64,000 bases of DNA from Saprospiraceae bacterium (GTDB taxonomy: Bacteria > Bacteroidota > Bacteroidia > Chitinophagales > Saprospiraceae). Position numbers and translations under genes: made by a program. The notes below the pieces were generated by a model that was not told where the DNA came from, ran no database searches, and saw nothing but the letters and a program-made list of their open reading frames with translations. Numbering within the stretch: the stretch's first letter is position 1; the number at the start of each line of letters is the position of its first letter. The DNA lies in contig JADJVK010000002.1 of the NCBI GenBank assembly GCA_016710625.1, forward strand, positions 186,001 through 250,000, in the 5' to 3' direction. Shown in pieces: positions 27,982 to 36,750 of the stretch.

Positions 27982-29292
27982 TTAGTTTAGATTAAAGGCT
28001 TGAGTATAAGTGTCATACAATGCTTCTCTACTTGTTTTGTATTCGTCCCAATCAAATTTTTCAAGATATTCTAATCCAGCTTTTACGCCACTTTCGAATA
28101 GTTTAATTTTTTCATCATCAGATAGATTGAAATTCAACCAATTAAAATCTTGTACATCAATATTGTGGATACAATATTTTTTGTAAAACTCATTTTTTAC
28201 TAAAAATTCTTTATCAGAATAATTCATAACTGTTTTGAAAATTCGCATCAAAAAGGTGGTAATCCCCTTTTTTAAATCTGATTCACTACCATAACCTTCA
28301 TCCAAAATGACCCCTACAATAGGAATCCTTGGTGTTCTGATTTCTGGTTTGTGAAATAAACTTATTGGAAAATTGGAAATCAAACCGCCATCCACGAAAA
28401 ATGGACCATTTTTTTGAAATTGGTAAGGATTGAAAAAGAGTGGAATACTCATGCTGGCTCTCACAAAACAAGCAGGATGAGTAGTTGCTTCATCCAATGA
28501 ATATTCACTTGCTTTCTTAGGGAACTCGATTTTTTCGGCATTTGTAATATCACAAGTAATCACCGTAACATCAGCTGCATCAAAATTATTTTTATTTGAA
28601 ATACTCAATTTACATTCATTATGATTTTTGTAAGCAATTAGTTTTAAGTCAGTTATGCTACTTACTCCATTTTTATCTAAGATGTTTTTCATCCACTCAA
28701 AAAAGATATCCCCTTTGCAAAGCCCCCAATTATTTTTTTTGAACCTTTGTACTAACCAATAAATAAGTATTCCCAAAAAGATGAGAATACTCATGGATAT
28801 CAAGGTGAATAATGCATAATCTTTGTTGGGATGGATTGCTAATAACACCAAATTGATCAACATAAGGATCCAAAATCCCAAATAGGTGATTAAAATATTC
28901 TTTAAAATATTTGGATTCACTAGCCATTTTTGAAGAATCGTTGGAACTAAAGGATGACCATCAGCAAACGAAATCAACTCAACTTTTGCCAGTTCTTCGA
29001 GAATTTTCTCACTTTTAGGCTCATTTTTTTCACCTAAAGCAGCTAATAACATGGTATTGATTGCTCCAGCACTGGTGCCAGCCAACCGCCAAAACCGAAT
29101 ACCTGCCTGCTCTAAAATAAAGGTAAATCCCACCAAAGCAATACCTAAGACACCACCACCTTCTTGTACCAAATTGACATAATGGTGCCCTTCTGCATCT
29201 ACAACATCACTAAATTTTTTTGATTGCAAGCTACTTGCTTTTGCAATAGCTTTTTGCATATATTCCCTATCTAAAAATGATTTTAAGTCCAT
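27982..29292 (-). CDS. Patatin-like phospholipase with two inserted membrane helices
   Basis: 436 residues. Seen: the oxyanion-hole motif EGGGVLGIALVGF (about 43-55), the nucleophile in GTSAGAINTML, and the catalytic Asp in FFVDGGLISNFP. Between Ser and Asp lie two hydrophobic segments (about 134-155 and 163-186) followed by a basic helix, so the enzyme is probably membrane-anchored. Patatins hydrolyse acyl chains of lipids. The C-terminal domain (NFNLSDDEKIKLFESGVKAGLEYLEKF) matches the usual patatin tail. It sits two bases from its upstream neighbour, inside a minus-strand operon with an outer-membrane barrel and a lipoprotein. Confidence 0.88.
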   Translation of the reverse strand: MDLKSFLDREYMQKAIAKASSLQSKKFSDVVDAEGHHYVNLVQEGGGVLGIALVGFTFILEQAGIRFWRLAGTSAGAINTMLLAALGEKNEPKSEKILEELAKVELISFADGHPLVPTILQKWLVNPNILKNILITYLGFWILMLINLVLLAIHPNKDYALFTLISMSILIFLGILIYWLVQRFKKNNWGLCKGDIFFEWMKNILDKNGVSSITDLKLIAYKNHNECKLSISNKNNFDAADVTVITCDITNAEKIEFPKKASEYSLDEATTHPACFVRASMSIPLFFNPYQFQKNGPFFVDGGLISNFPISLFHKPEIRTPRIPIVGVILDEGYGSESDLKKGITTFLMRIFKTVMNYSDKEFLVKNEFYKKYCIHNIDVQDFNWLNFNLSDDEKIKLFESGVKAGLEYLEKFDWDEYKTSREALYDTYTQAFNLN

Positions 29293-29293
29293 A

Positions 29294-30210
29294 TTAATTT
29301 GAATTTTGCGGATTTAAATTCCAAAAAAGTTCTTTTCTCTGAAAAGTAGTATCCTTTAATTGTATCGAATATAATGAGTCATTCACTTTTTTTATAGATT
29401 TTATAGCTAGTTTACCTAACCTTTTATCTAAATTAACTTTCGTTTTATTTTTTTTAATCAAGGTAGTATCATAAAAAACTAAATCATAGCGCCAAGCATC
29501 ATTCCTAATTTCGACTTTTTTCTTAAAAGTTAAGGTCATGAGTTCATTTTTCAAATCTCCTTTTTTATAAGTAATTTCTTTTTTTGTAAAATCATAAACA
29601 CCATCTTTGCAACATGGAATAGATAAATAGCAAGAATCTAAAACTAATATTGTCTTTTTTTCACTTTCATTTTCACTTTTTTTATCTTTTTTTTTCTAAT
29701 GTGTAAAAATAGAAATAGTGATCTTTTGTCTTTCCATTTGGTGAGTTGAATAGCAATTTTGGTTGAATCATTTTCATCAATTTTATAAAATCCGAAACTT
29801 TTCTTGAAATCTTTATTAAACTTTAGTTCTTCATTATTGGATATATCAATAAATCTATCACCTATGTTTTTGTTGAATTGACTGATAAAAACTACTCTTC
29901 TCTCATCCAAAAAAGAAAGAATTCCCAATATTTCATAATTAATATCTCTACTTGTCAATACATTTTTTTTCAAATAAACTTTGTCGTATATATTTGCTTC
30001 AATCTCATCATCCTCTTTATATTTCTTTTTTCCTCTGTAAACAGACATTACATAACTTCCTGAATCAAAATACATTATATTGCTATTTGAATTAATCTTA
30101 GCATTTTTATACATGAAATATTGATGAGCATCATTGCTTATAATATCAATGTATTTTTGCTTGCAGCTTGCAAAAGTGAGTAAGAATAAAATATAGATTA
30201 ACTTTTTCAT
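29294..30210 (-). CDS. Lipoprotein of unknown function, split by a homopolymer shift
   Basis: MKKLIYILFLLTFASC is a clear lipoprotein signal. The first frame ends at 29644 in an odd basic tail; a second frame (29294-29554 and upstream) reads DSCYLSIPCCKDGVYDFTKKEITYKKGD then KKKVEIRNDAWRYDLVFYD, with no start codon of its own. Both join if the T9 run at 29687-29695 (A9 in coding sense) had one more base, giving HIRKKKDKKSENESEKKTI and a single 305-residue protein. The sequence is rich in Lys/Asp with beta-strand patterns, no known motif. Its ATG abuts the stop of the upstream barrel gene, so they are coupled. Confidence 0.65.
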
Positions 30211-31275
30211 TTATTTAATTTTTTGGTTAAAGTTTACAAATGATTCAAAGACAGGACCTATGACAAATCTATTTTTGCCTAATCCGATATGCTTTGAATA
30301 GGAAGAAATATTGTGAATGAAATCTTGAATATCCAGATCATTTGTCCCAATTGTTCTTGCTTCGAAACCTGCTCCTAATCCAAGGTTCGATAGCTTCCAA
30401 TAGAGGCAACCTGCATTGAGTAATGCTTCATAATCATTTTTGGGTTCTAAATAATTGAGTCCCAAAAAGGTGCCGATTTTGTAACCAACTGTATTATCAG
30501 AAGTGAAGCGGTCGAAGCCCCATTTGAAATTAAAATGATTCAAATAACTAAAATTTGAATAGAGAGCATTTGATTTGTAAATATCATTTTCCATTTTGAA
30601 ATTAATATCGATATATCCTGATCCAGTCCAATACCTATCTTTATTTTGATCGGCAAATCGTATTTTATCAAAAGCAGGTCCATCATTGGAGTAGCCTAAA
30701 GAAATATTTCTTGCTTTCAATACCAAACCACCCACTCTTTGAAAATCACGGATATGGATGGTTTGAATAGAATCTTTATTTTTTTCATCATATTGCATAT
30801 ACCTTTTGAGCCAGATTAAATTAGTAGCTAAGGTGAGGCTAAAATCATTCAAGTCTGCTCCTGCTGATGGAAAACCACTGTTGCACAACTGCGGTTTTGT
30901 GATAAAATCATTGCGATATTTACCAGCCCCAATTCCAAAATATGGGCTTAAATAGAAATCCTGAACGTCGCCGAACTTACTGTGATTCACAGTGGTATAA
31001 ACAAAATCGCCAATATGACGAAATGGAATGTGGTAACCCAATTGAAAGCCTGCAAAACCTCTGCTATCTGTTCCAAAAGGGTAGGTAAACCTCAAATCAT
31101 ATGCAAAACCAAAATTGACAGCATTAATATGATTTTCTTCGAATAGATAGGAAAAGGTCAGTGAAAAGGAGTGCAAAAAATTTCCTTTTTTGGATAGATT
31201 GATGTCTTGCCCTATCAGATTTTGCACTGGAATACTAAAAAGTATCAAAAAAAATAATTTTGTTTTATATTTCAT
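30211..31275 (-). CDS. Outer-membrane beta-barrel protein, unknown function
   Basis: 354 residues from ATG 31275 (MKYKTKLFFLILFSIPVQNLIGQ, a signal peptide). Alternating aromatic/polar strands throughout: FGFAYDLRFTYPF, GFQLGYHIPF, YLSPYFGIGAGKYRN, LVLKARNISLGYSNDGP, and SGYIDINFKM, with an end that fits a barrel. It heads the operon barrel-lipoprotein-patatin-membrane protein; its stop is directly followed by the lipoprotein ATG. An outer-membrane role together with the lipase is inferred from order only. Confidence 0.75.
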   Translation of the reverse strand: MKYKTKLFFLILFSIPVQNLIGQDINLSKKGNFLHSFSLTFSYLFEENHINAVNFGFAYDLRFTYPFGTDSRGFAGFQLGYHIPFRHIGDFVYTTVNHSKFGDVQDFYLSPYFGIGAGKYRNDFITKPQLCNSGFPSAGADLNDFSLTLATNLIWLKRYMQYDEKNKDSIQTIHIRDFQRVGGLVLKARNISLGYSNDGPAFDKIRFADQNKDRYWTGSGYIDINFKMENDIYKSNALYSNFSYLNHFNFKWGFDRFTSDNTVGYKIGTFLGLNYLEPKNDYEALLNAGCLYWKLSNLGLGAGFEARTIGTNDLDIQDFIHNISSYSKHIGLGKNRFVIGPVFESFVNFNQKIK

Positions 31276-31433
31276 TTGGCTTATTGTTTCATTATTTTTT
31301 CTAATCAATAACTTTTTCAAAGTTAGAAATTTATGTAAATTATTTTGCCTTTTTTGAGACGTAATTTTATTGTTGATTGAACTCGTTTTTTATCCGTTTT
31401 TTAACGTTAGCAAATAATTTTTATATTGTAAGA

Positions 31434-31464
31434 TTGATTATTATAAGTACACATATTATATTTG
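31434..31464 (+). promoter_or_regulatory. Promoter of the SRPBCC-MarR operon
   Basis: -33 TTG (31434-31436) and -7 TATATTTG (31457-31464), 20-base spacing, 38 bases before the ATG at 31503. Confidence 0.65.
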
Positions 31465-31502
31465 CACCGATAATAATTACTTTAAATTAAAAAATCTATT
31501 TT

Positions 31503-31922
31503 ATGTGGACAAGATCTCATGTAGTAATCACCAAAGAAGTTACAAAAGAACAAATGTGGAAACTGTTTTCAGATGTCAATAATTGGCAAACTTGGGATGA
31601 AAGTATTGAATTTGCTCATTTAGATGGAAAATTTGAGCAAGGAAATTTTTTTGTATTCCAACCAAAAGGAGGACCCAAAATAAAGCTCAAAATATTAGAA
31701 GCAATAGAAAACTACAAATTTGTAGATTTGACAACCTTTCCATTTGCAAAAATGTATGGAGATCATACCTTTGAAGAAACTCCTGAAGGATTAAAATTGA
31801 CAACTACTATGATAGTTGAAGGATTTTTAGGATTTTTATGGAAAAAATTAGTAGCACAAAAAATTGTAGATGATTTGCCCAAAGATATGGCGATTCAAAT
31901 AAAAGCAGCTTCAAAATTATGA
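31503..31922 (+). CDS. SRPBCC (START/AHSA1-like) domain protein
   Basis: 139 residues, one hydrophobic-ligand-binding helix-grip domain: MWTRSHVVITKEVTKEQMWKLFSDVNNWQTWDESIEFAHLDG is the typical polyketide-cyclase/START beginning, with G-D-H-T-F-E-E-T and a long C-terminal helix (WKKLVAQKIVDDLPKDMAIQIKAA). Such proteins bind or carry small hydrophobic ligands. It overlaps the downstream MarR gene by four bases (ATGA), so the pair is coupled and the regulator may sense the same ligand class; that last point is inference. Confidence 0.85.
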   Translation: MWTRSHVVITKEVTKEQMWKLFSDVNNWQTWDESIEFAHLDGKFEQGNFFVFQPKGGPKIKLKILEAIENYKFVDLTTFPFAKMYGDHTFEETPEGLKLTTTMIVEGFLGFLWKKLVAQKIVDDLPKDMAIQIKAASKL

Positions 31923-32386
31923 AATCAAAAGATAATCCATTTAGTGTAGAAAAATCGGAAGAGAGCTCTGGTTTTTTGCTTTGGCAAGTAACGAATTTGT
32001 GGCAAAGAGAGATCAAAAAATCTTTGGAGCAATATGGAATTACTCATTCTCAATTTGTATTAATGGCTAGTACTCATTGGCTTACATTGCATGAAATGGA
32101 AGTTACTCAAATTGTTTTATCAAATCACACCAAAATTGACCCAATGACCACCTCCACAGTTTTGAGAACATTGCAGCAAAAAGGGCTGATAAAAAGACAA
32201 GAACACCTCACAGATACTAGAGCAAAAACAGTGGCATTAACCGAAAATGGAATTGAAATTGTAAAAAAAGCGATAGTTACAGTAGAAACTTTTGATCATC
32301 ATTTTTTTTCATTATTGGGAAATAATGTCAAAAACTTTAATGGATTTTTGCAGAATTTATTAACTGGTAAACATATTTCGAGCTAA
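31919..32386 (+). CDS. MarR family transcriptional regulator
   Basis: 155 residues. Winged-helix repressor: helix YGITHSQFVLMAS, recognition region KIDPMTTSTVLRTLQQKGLIKRQ and the wing HLTDTRAKTVALTENG with the conserved D-x-R pair. Start ATG overlaps the stop of the SRPBCC gene. Targets are unknown; the operon itself is the usual first candidate in this family. Confidence 0.9.
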   Translation: MKSKDNPFSVEKSEESSGFLLWQVTNLWQREIKKSLEQYGITHSQFVLMASTHWLTLHEMEVTQIVLSNHTKIDPMTTSTVLRTLQQKGLIKRQEHLTDTRAKTVALTENGIEIVKKAIVTVETFDHHFFSLLGNNVKNFNGFLQNLLTGKHISS

Positions 32387-32399
32387 AATTTCATGATTT

Positions 32400-32975
32400 A
32401 TGGCTAAACAATATATTGAAGATCAATTATTTGATAAAAAAGATTTTGCAAATGAGCAATTGGAAAAGGGGGAGTATGACCATTGCAAATTTCTACATTG
32501 CAACTTTAATGAAGCTAACCTCATTGATATAGTTTTTGCCAATTGTGAATTTGTTGGCTGCGATTTGAGTATGGCAAATATCACCAAAACAGGGTTTAGA
32601 GAAGTGAAATTTATCGACTCAAAATTGATGGGTTTGCGGTTTGAAAATTGTAATCCATTCTTATTTTCAGTAGCTTTTGAAAATTGTATTTTAAACCACT
32701 CCTCTTTTTATGGAATAAAAATATTGGCTACTCAATTTGTTCATTCTCAACTCATTGAAGTTGATTTTACGGAGTGTAGTTTAGCGGGTTCTGTGTTTAG
32801 TCAATGCGATTTGTCAGGAGCAATTTTTGACCATACCAATCTGGAGAAAGTTGATTTTAGAACTGCAACTAATTTTTCTATTAATCCTAGTTTGAATTCA
32901 TTGAAAAAGGCAAAATTTACGATGCCTTATGTGGTTGGATTATTAAAAAGTTTTGATATTATTATTGAAAATTAA
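32400..32975 (+). CDS. Pentapeptide repeat protein, Qnr-like
   Basis: 191 residues. A right-handed quadrilateral beta helix of A(D/N)LxX units: CKFLHCNFNEANLIDIVFANCEFVGCDLSMANI and SLAGSVFSQCDLSGAIFDHTNLEKVDF are clear, with the typical Qnr-like SxNPxxNxLKKAKF region near 160-172. Length (about 190-218) and the two-part helix split by NPFLFSV resemble Qnr/McbG proteins, which mimic DNA and shield gyrase. Many such proteins have no proven target. Placed 13 bases after the MarR gene, so possibly in the same operon. Confidence 0.88.
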   Translation: MAKQYIEDQLFDKKDFANEQLEKGEYDHCKFLHCNFNEANLIDIVFANCEFVGCDLSMANITKTGFREVKFIDSKLMGLRFENCNPFLFSVAFENCILNHSSFYGIKILATQFVHSQLIEVDFTECSLAGSVFSQCDLSGAIFDHTNLEKVDFRTATNFSINPSLNSLKKAKFTMPYVVGLLKSFDIIIEN

Positions 32976-33031
32976 TAGCGTAATTTTTCAGCGTATTTGA
33001 TTATTTTTGAGATTAATGAAAATTTTAAAAA

Positions 33032-33418
33032 ATGAATTCCGAGATAAATTTTTCAAATGTAGATGAATACATTGCTCAATTTCCAGATGATATTCAGCAA
33101 AAATTACTTAAAGTGAGAGCAATCGTGAAAGAAAATGCTCCTGGAGCTGAGGAAGTCATCAGTTATCAGATGCCTGCTTACAAATTGCATGGCATTTTGG
33201 TATATTTTGCTGCATTCAAAAACCATATTGGATTTTATGCAACCCCATCCGCAAACTTGGCATTACAGGCCGAATTATCCCAGTACAAAATGGGAAAAGG
33301 CTCCATCCAATTCCCAAATAGCGACACATTGCCAGAAACTTTAATTGCAAAATTGGTTAAATTCAAAGTGGAAGAAAATTTGAATAAATTGGCACTCAAA
33401 AAAGCCAAAAAGAAATAG
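33032..33418 (+). CDS. DUF1801 (YdhG/iron chaperone-like) protein
   Basis: 128 residues. The segment FSNVDEYIAQFPDDIQQKLLKVRAIVKENAPGAEEVISYQMPAYKLHGILVYFAAFKNHIGFY is the DUF1801 hallmark, with the W/Y-x-M-P-A-Y-K motif. The fold is shared with frataxin-like/Fra-type small proteins; the biochemical role is unresolved. C-terminus is lysine-rich. ATG at 33032. Confidence 0.9.
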   Translation: MNSEINFSNVDEYIAQFPDDIQQKLLKVRAIVKENAPGAEEVISYQMPAYKLHGILVYFAAFKNHIGFYATPSANLALQAELSQYKMGKGSIQFPNSDTLPETLIAKLVKFKVEENLNKLALKKAKKK

Positions 33419-33443
33419 AAATTTTGATAAAATAAGACAGAAA

Positions 33444-35555
33444 ATGAAGAAAGTAACGAAATATTTGTGGATAATTATTTCTTTATTGATTGTAAATCAG
33501 TTGTTTGGACAATGGTCTATTTTGGACACTGAAAGCAAAGCCGAAGAGCCATTTTATTTGCAACAAAAATTTTCAAAGGAAAGATGGAATGCCAGTAATT
33601 TCGCTTCAGAAAAGGATTTAGAGTGGTTCAAAGATGCCAAATATGGAATGTTTATCCATTTTGGATTGGCTACTTACATAGGAAAAGATTTGAGCTGGGG
33701 CATGTGCTATACAAGAAAATTACCAGATAGTGGACATGGTGGGATAGCAGATAGCATTTGGAAAACGTACCCAAATTATTTTTTATTGGAAAAATTTAAT
33801 GCAAAAGAATGGGTCGATATTGCGAAAAAAGCTGGGATGAAATATATCGTCACCATCGCAAAACACCACGATGGGTTTCACCTTTGGGATACCAAATTTT
33901 CTGATTTTAAGATAACAAATACACCATTTAAAAGAGATTATTTGAAGGAAATTGCCGATGCTTGCCATGCAGCTGGGATGAAATTTGGTATCTATTATTC
34001 ACAAAGAGATTGGTATCATCCTGATTATGCACCAGTAGATTCTAATTTTATCGAGCCTTATAATGATGCACCTTACTATAAAGTCAAACCTAATGCACCA
34101 AAAAATATTCAGGGAAAAACTCATTCTAAGTATATTGATTATCAATACAATGCAATAAAAGAATTGTGTACTAACTACGGAAAGGTTGACGTTTTTTGGT
34201 TCGATGCCTGTTGGTGGGGCGGCATGTTCACAGAAGAAATGTGGGATTCTGAAAAGCTAACTAGATTGATAAGAAAACTGCAACCAGGAATTATCATTAA
34301 CAATAGGGCAAGTATTCCAGGCGATTTTGATACTCCAGAACAAAAAATAGGCATGTATCAAGCAAGACCTTGGGAAAGTTGTTTGACTTTATGTGGCACT
34401 TGGTCTTGGTCGCCGACTCCAAATAAAAGCAAAAAGGAGTTAATCCGATTAATAACGAGTTCAGCGATTGGAAATGGGAATTCTTTGGTAAGTTGGGGTC
34501 CCAAATGGGATGGTGGATTTGCTACTGACCAAATTTCGCTTTTGAAATCTGTAGGAGATTGGATGAAAATCAATGGTAAAGCCATCTATAACACAAAAGG
34601 AGGCCCTTGGTTGCCTAATAAATTGGGCGGGTCCACTTATAATGGAAAGGAAGTCTTTGTTCATTTGTTCAATTTGAATGGCTCGAAAACCATCGAGCTT
34701 CCTGCTATTGATAATAAATTGCTAAAAATCAATATTTTAAATAGTAAAAAGAAAATTAATTTTGACCAAAATAGCCAAAGAATTAAATTGGATTTGTCTT
34801 CTATTCAAATGGATTCCATTTCTACTATTCTAGAATTAACTTTTCAAAATCCAATAAAAATTGAGGGAATCAATGAAAAGGCAAAGATCAAATTAGATAC
34901 ATTAACTTATTTTGATAAAGCAAGAAATAGACCTGTTCCATTAGCAATCTATACTTCTAATTTACTGCATTTTCGTACTGCTCCCAAATTAGTGTTGATC
35001 AATCATGGCTATAGCCAAAACAATTTAGGTGCAAATTTATCCTATTCCTATATTGCTGAAAAGTTGGCAACTGATGGATTTTATGTTGTGAGTATCCAAA
35101 ATGAGTTGCCAACTGACGCATTATTACCAATGGATGGGGATATTAAGAAAGGGAGATATCCATTTTGGGAGCAGGGAGTCGAGAATAATTTATTCGTTAT
35201 CAAAGAATTAAGGAAAAATAATCCGAATTTGAATGTAGATGATTTATTGATTATTGGTCATTCAAATGGGGGTGATATTGCAGCACTTTTTGGAAATAAA
35301 TATCCTGATTTGGTTAAAAAAATAATAACATTGGATAATAGGAGAATGAAATTACCTACCAATCAAGTAAAAGTTTTATCCCTTCGCTCTGCGGATTTTG
35401 CAGCAGATGAAGGAGTTTTGCCAACTAAAGATGATGAAAAGAAATTTAATATGAAGATTAAATTCACTAAAGTGAATCATAATGAGATGAGCGATAGTGG
35501 AAGTGATGCGGATAAGCAGGATATCATTTATCAAATCATGAGATTTCTAAAATAA
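33444..35555 (+). CDS. Alpha-L-fucosidase (GH29) fused to an alpha/beta hydrolase
   Basis: 703 residues. Signal peptide 1-23 (WIIISLLIVNQLFG). The GH29 barrel spans about 45-400: WFKDAKYGMFIHFGLATYIG, YIVTIAKHHDGFHLWDTKFSDF, KFGIYYSQRDWY, and the nucleophile Asp254 in VFWFDACWWGG. A small beta domain follows, and residues about 490-703 form an alpha/beta hydrolase: VLINHGYSQNN, nucleophile Ser607 in IGHSNGGDIAAL, and His679 in VNHNEMSD. Likely removes alpha-L-fucose from glycans, while the second domain may be an esterase on the same substrate. The fusion is unusual. Preceded by DUF1801; no adjacent SusC/D. Confidence 0.88.
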   Translation: MKKVTKYLWIIISLLIVNQLFGQWSILDTESKAEEPFYLQQKFSKERWNASNFASEKDLEWFKDAKYGMFIHFGLATYIGKDLSWGMCYTRKLPDSGHGGIADSIWKTYPNYFLLEKFNAKEWVDIAKKAGMKYIVTIAKHHDGFHLWDTKFSDFKITNTPFKRDYLKEIADACHAAGMKFGIYYSQRDWYHPDYAPVDSNFIEPYNDAPYYKVKPNAPKNIQGKTHSKYIDYQYNAIKELCTNYGKVDVFWFDACWWGGMFTEEMWDSEKLTRLIRKLQPGIIINNRASIPGDFDTPEQKIGMYQARPWESCLTLCGTWSWSPTPNKSKKELIRLITSSAIGNGNSLVSWGPKWDGGFATDQISLLKSVGDWMKINGKAIYNTKGGPWLPNKLGGSTYNGKEVFVHLFNLNGSKTIELPAIDNKLLKINILNSKKKINFDQNSQRIKLDLSSIQMDSISTILELTFQNPIKIEGINEKAKIKLDTLTYFDKARNRPVPLAIYTSNLLHFRTAPKLVLINHGYSQNNLGANLSYSYIAEKLATDGFYVVSIQNELPTDALLPMDGDIKKGRYPFWEQGVENNLFVIKELRKNNPNLNVDDLLIIGHSNGGDIAALFGNKYPDLVKKIITLDNRRMKLPTNQVKVLSLRSADFAADEGVLPTKDDEKKFNMKIKFTKVNHNEMSDSGSDADKQDIIYQIMRFLK

Positions 35556-35657
35556 TTTTACAATAAATCGTGTTTCCATAATAGGTTAATTCGCTATAAA
35601 AACATTTTCCATGTTAATTTTTAGTACATTTGAGGATTAATCAAGAAAAAAAGTATT

Positions 35658-36107
35658 ATGCTTAAGTGGATGGATGTCATCAAGTTTGCGTCAAAAGGTA
35701 ACCCAGCTCCTGAATCGAAAGTTGTAAAAACGGAAGATGAATGGAAAAAAATACTCTCCAAAGAAGCTTTTCTTATTACTAGAAAAAAAGGTACGGAAAA
35801 ACCTTTTAGCTCTGAAATGTGTAATCTTTTCGAATCTGGTAAATATGAATGTGTCTGCTGTGGTACTCCATTGTTTAATAGTGAAGAAAAATTTGATAGT
35901 GGAACTGGCTGGCCCTCATTTACTCAACCGATGGCTGAAAATGCAGTTGCCTATCACAAAGATAACAGCTATGGGATGTATAGAATTGAAGTGCTTTGCA
36001 ATTCTTGTGATGCCCATTTAGGTCATGTTTTTCAAGATGGTCCTCCACCTAGTGGTTTGAGATATTGCTTGAATGCAATGGCTTTGAAAAAGCAAAATGA
36101 AAAATAA
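35658..36107 (+). CDS. msrB: Peptide-methionine (R)-S-oxide reductase MsrB
   Basis: 149 residues. Reduces methionine-R-sulfoxide in proteins. Seen: zinc Cys pairs CVCC and CNSC, FDSGTGWPSFTQP, SYGMYRIEVLC and HLGHVFQDGPPPSGLRYCLNA with the catalytic Cys in RYC. Cytoplasmic, no signal peptide. ATG 35658; the leader has a possible start at 35673 but the first ATG is well placed. 15 bases ahead of the GyrI-like gene. Confidence 0.96.
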   Translation: MLKWMDVIKFASKGNPAPESKVVKTEDEWKKILSKEAFLITRKKGTEKPFSSEMCNLFESGKYECVCCGTPLFNSEEKFDSGTGWPSFTQPMAENAVAYHKDNSYGMYRIEVLCNSCDAHLGHVFQDGPPPSGLRYCLNAMALKKQNEK

Positions 36108-36122
36108 TAAAAAGGGTAAGAA

Positions 36123-36611
36123 ATGAATCCATCTGTAATTGAATTCAAAGAAAAAAAGTTTTTGGGAAAAAAGATGCTCATGCAAATGGCTGACAATAAG
36201 ACATTTGAATTGTGGAGGTCATTTATGCCATTGAGAAAGGAAATCAAAAATTTGGTATCCAATGATTTATATTCCATTCAAATTTTTGACTCTAAAATTG
36301 ATTTCAAAGATTTTACACAAGATACTTTTTTTGAAAAATGGGCTGCTGCTGAAGTAGTAGATTTCGATGGTGATATTACTGATTTTGATACACTTATTAT
36401 AGAAAGTGGCTTATATGCGGTTTATCCATTCGTTGGAACTCCTGATAAATTTCAATCCGCTTTTCTTGATTTTTACCAAAACTGGTTGTTAAAATCTGAT
36501 TATGAATTGGATAACAGGCCTCATTTTCAAGTGATGGGAGAAAAATATAAAAACAATGACCCAACTTCGGAAGAAGAAATTTGGGTACCAATAAAATTAA
36601 AAACACATTAA
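36123..36611 (+). CDS. GyrI-like small-molecule-binding domain protein
   Basis: 162 residues. The alternating pattern KTFELWRSFMPLRKEIKNLVS, LYSIQIFD, then FEKWAAAEVVDFDGDITDFDTLIIESGLYAVYPFVGTPDKFQSAFLDFYQNWL, and DNRPHFQVMGEKYKNNDPTSEEEIWVPIK is that of the AraC effector-binding/GyrI family, with the conserved E-E-x-x-W-x-P end. It has no DNA-binding domain, so it is a stand-alone sensor or enzyme-like protein. Its partner is unknown. Confidence 0.85.
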   Translation: MNPSVIEFKEKKFLGKKMLMQMADNKTFELWRSFMPLRKEIKNLVSNDLYSIQIFDSKIDFKDFTQDTFFEKWAAAEVVDFDGDITDFDTLIIESGLYAVYPFVGTPDKFQSAFLDFYQNWLLKSDYELDNRPHFQVMGEKYKNNDPTSEEEIWVPIKLKTH

Positions 36612-36699
36612 TAATGAGTATTTAAGAAAGATTTGAAACATAAATAGTGCATTTAATCTCTCTCGAACAGCAATTTATCTAATAATCATTTGAATCTTA

Positions 36700-36728
36700 T
36701 TTGAATTCAATCATTCGCATTATCTTTG
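36700..36728 (+). promoter_or_regulatory. Promoter of yidC
   Basis: TTTG (36700-36703) and TATCTTTG (36721-36728), spacing 17 bases, 22 bases before the ATG. Confidence 0.55.
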
Positions 36729-36750
36729 CCGCCTAAATATTTTAAAAACA

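Noticed and set aside
36120..36620. AraC-type regulator at 36123
   Set aside because: Only the GyrI-like effector-binding domain is present; no helix-turn-helix region.
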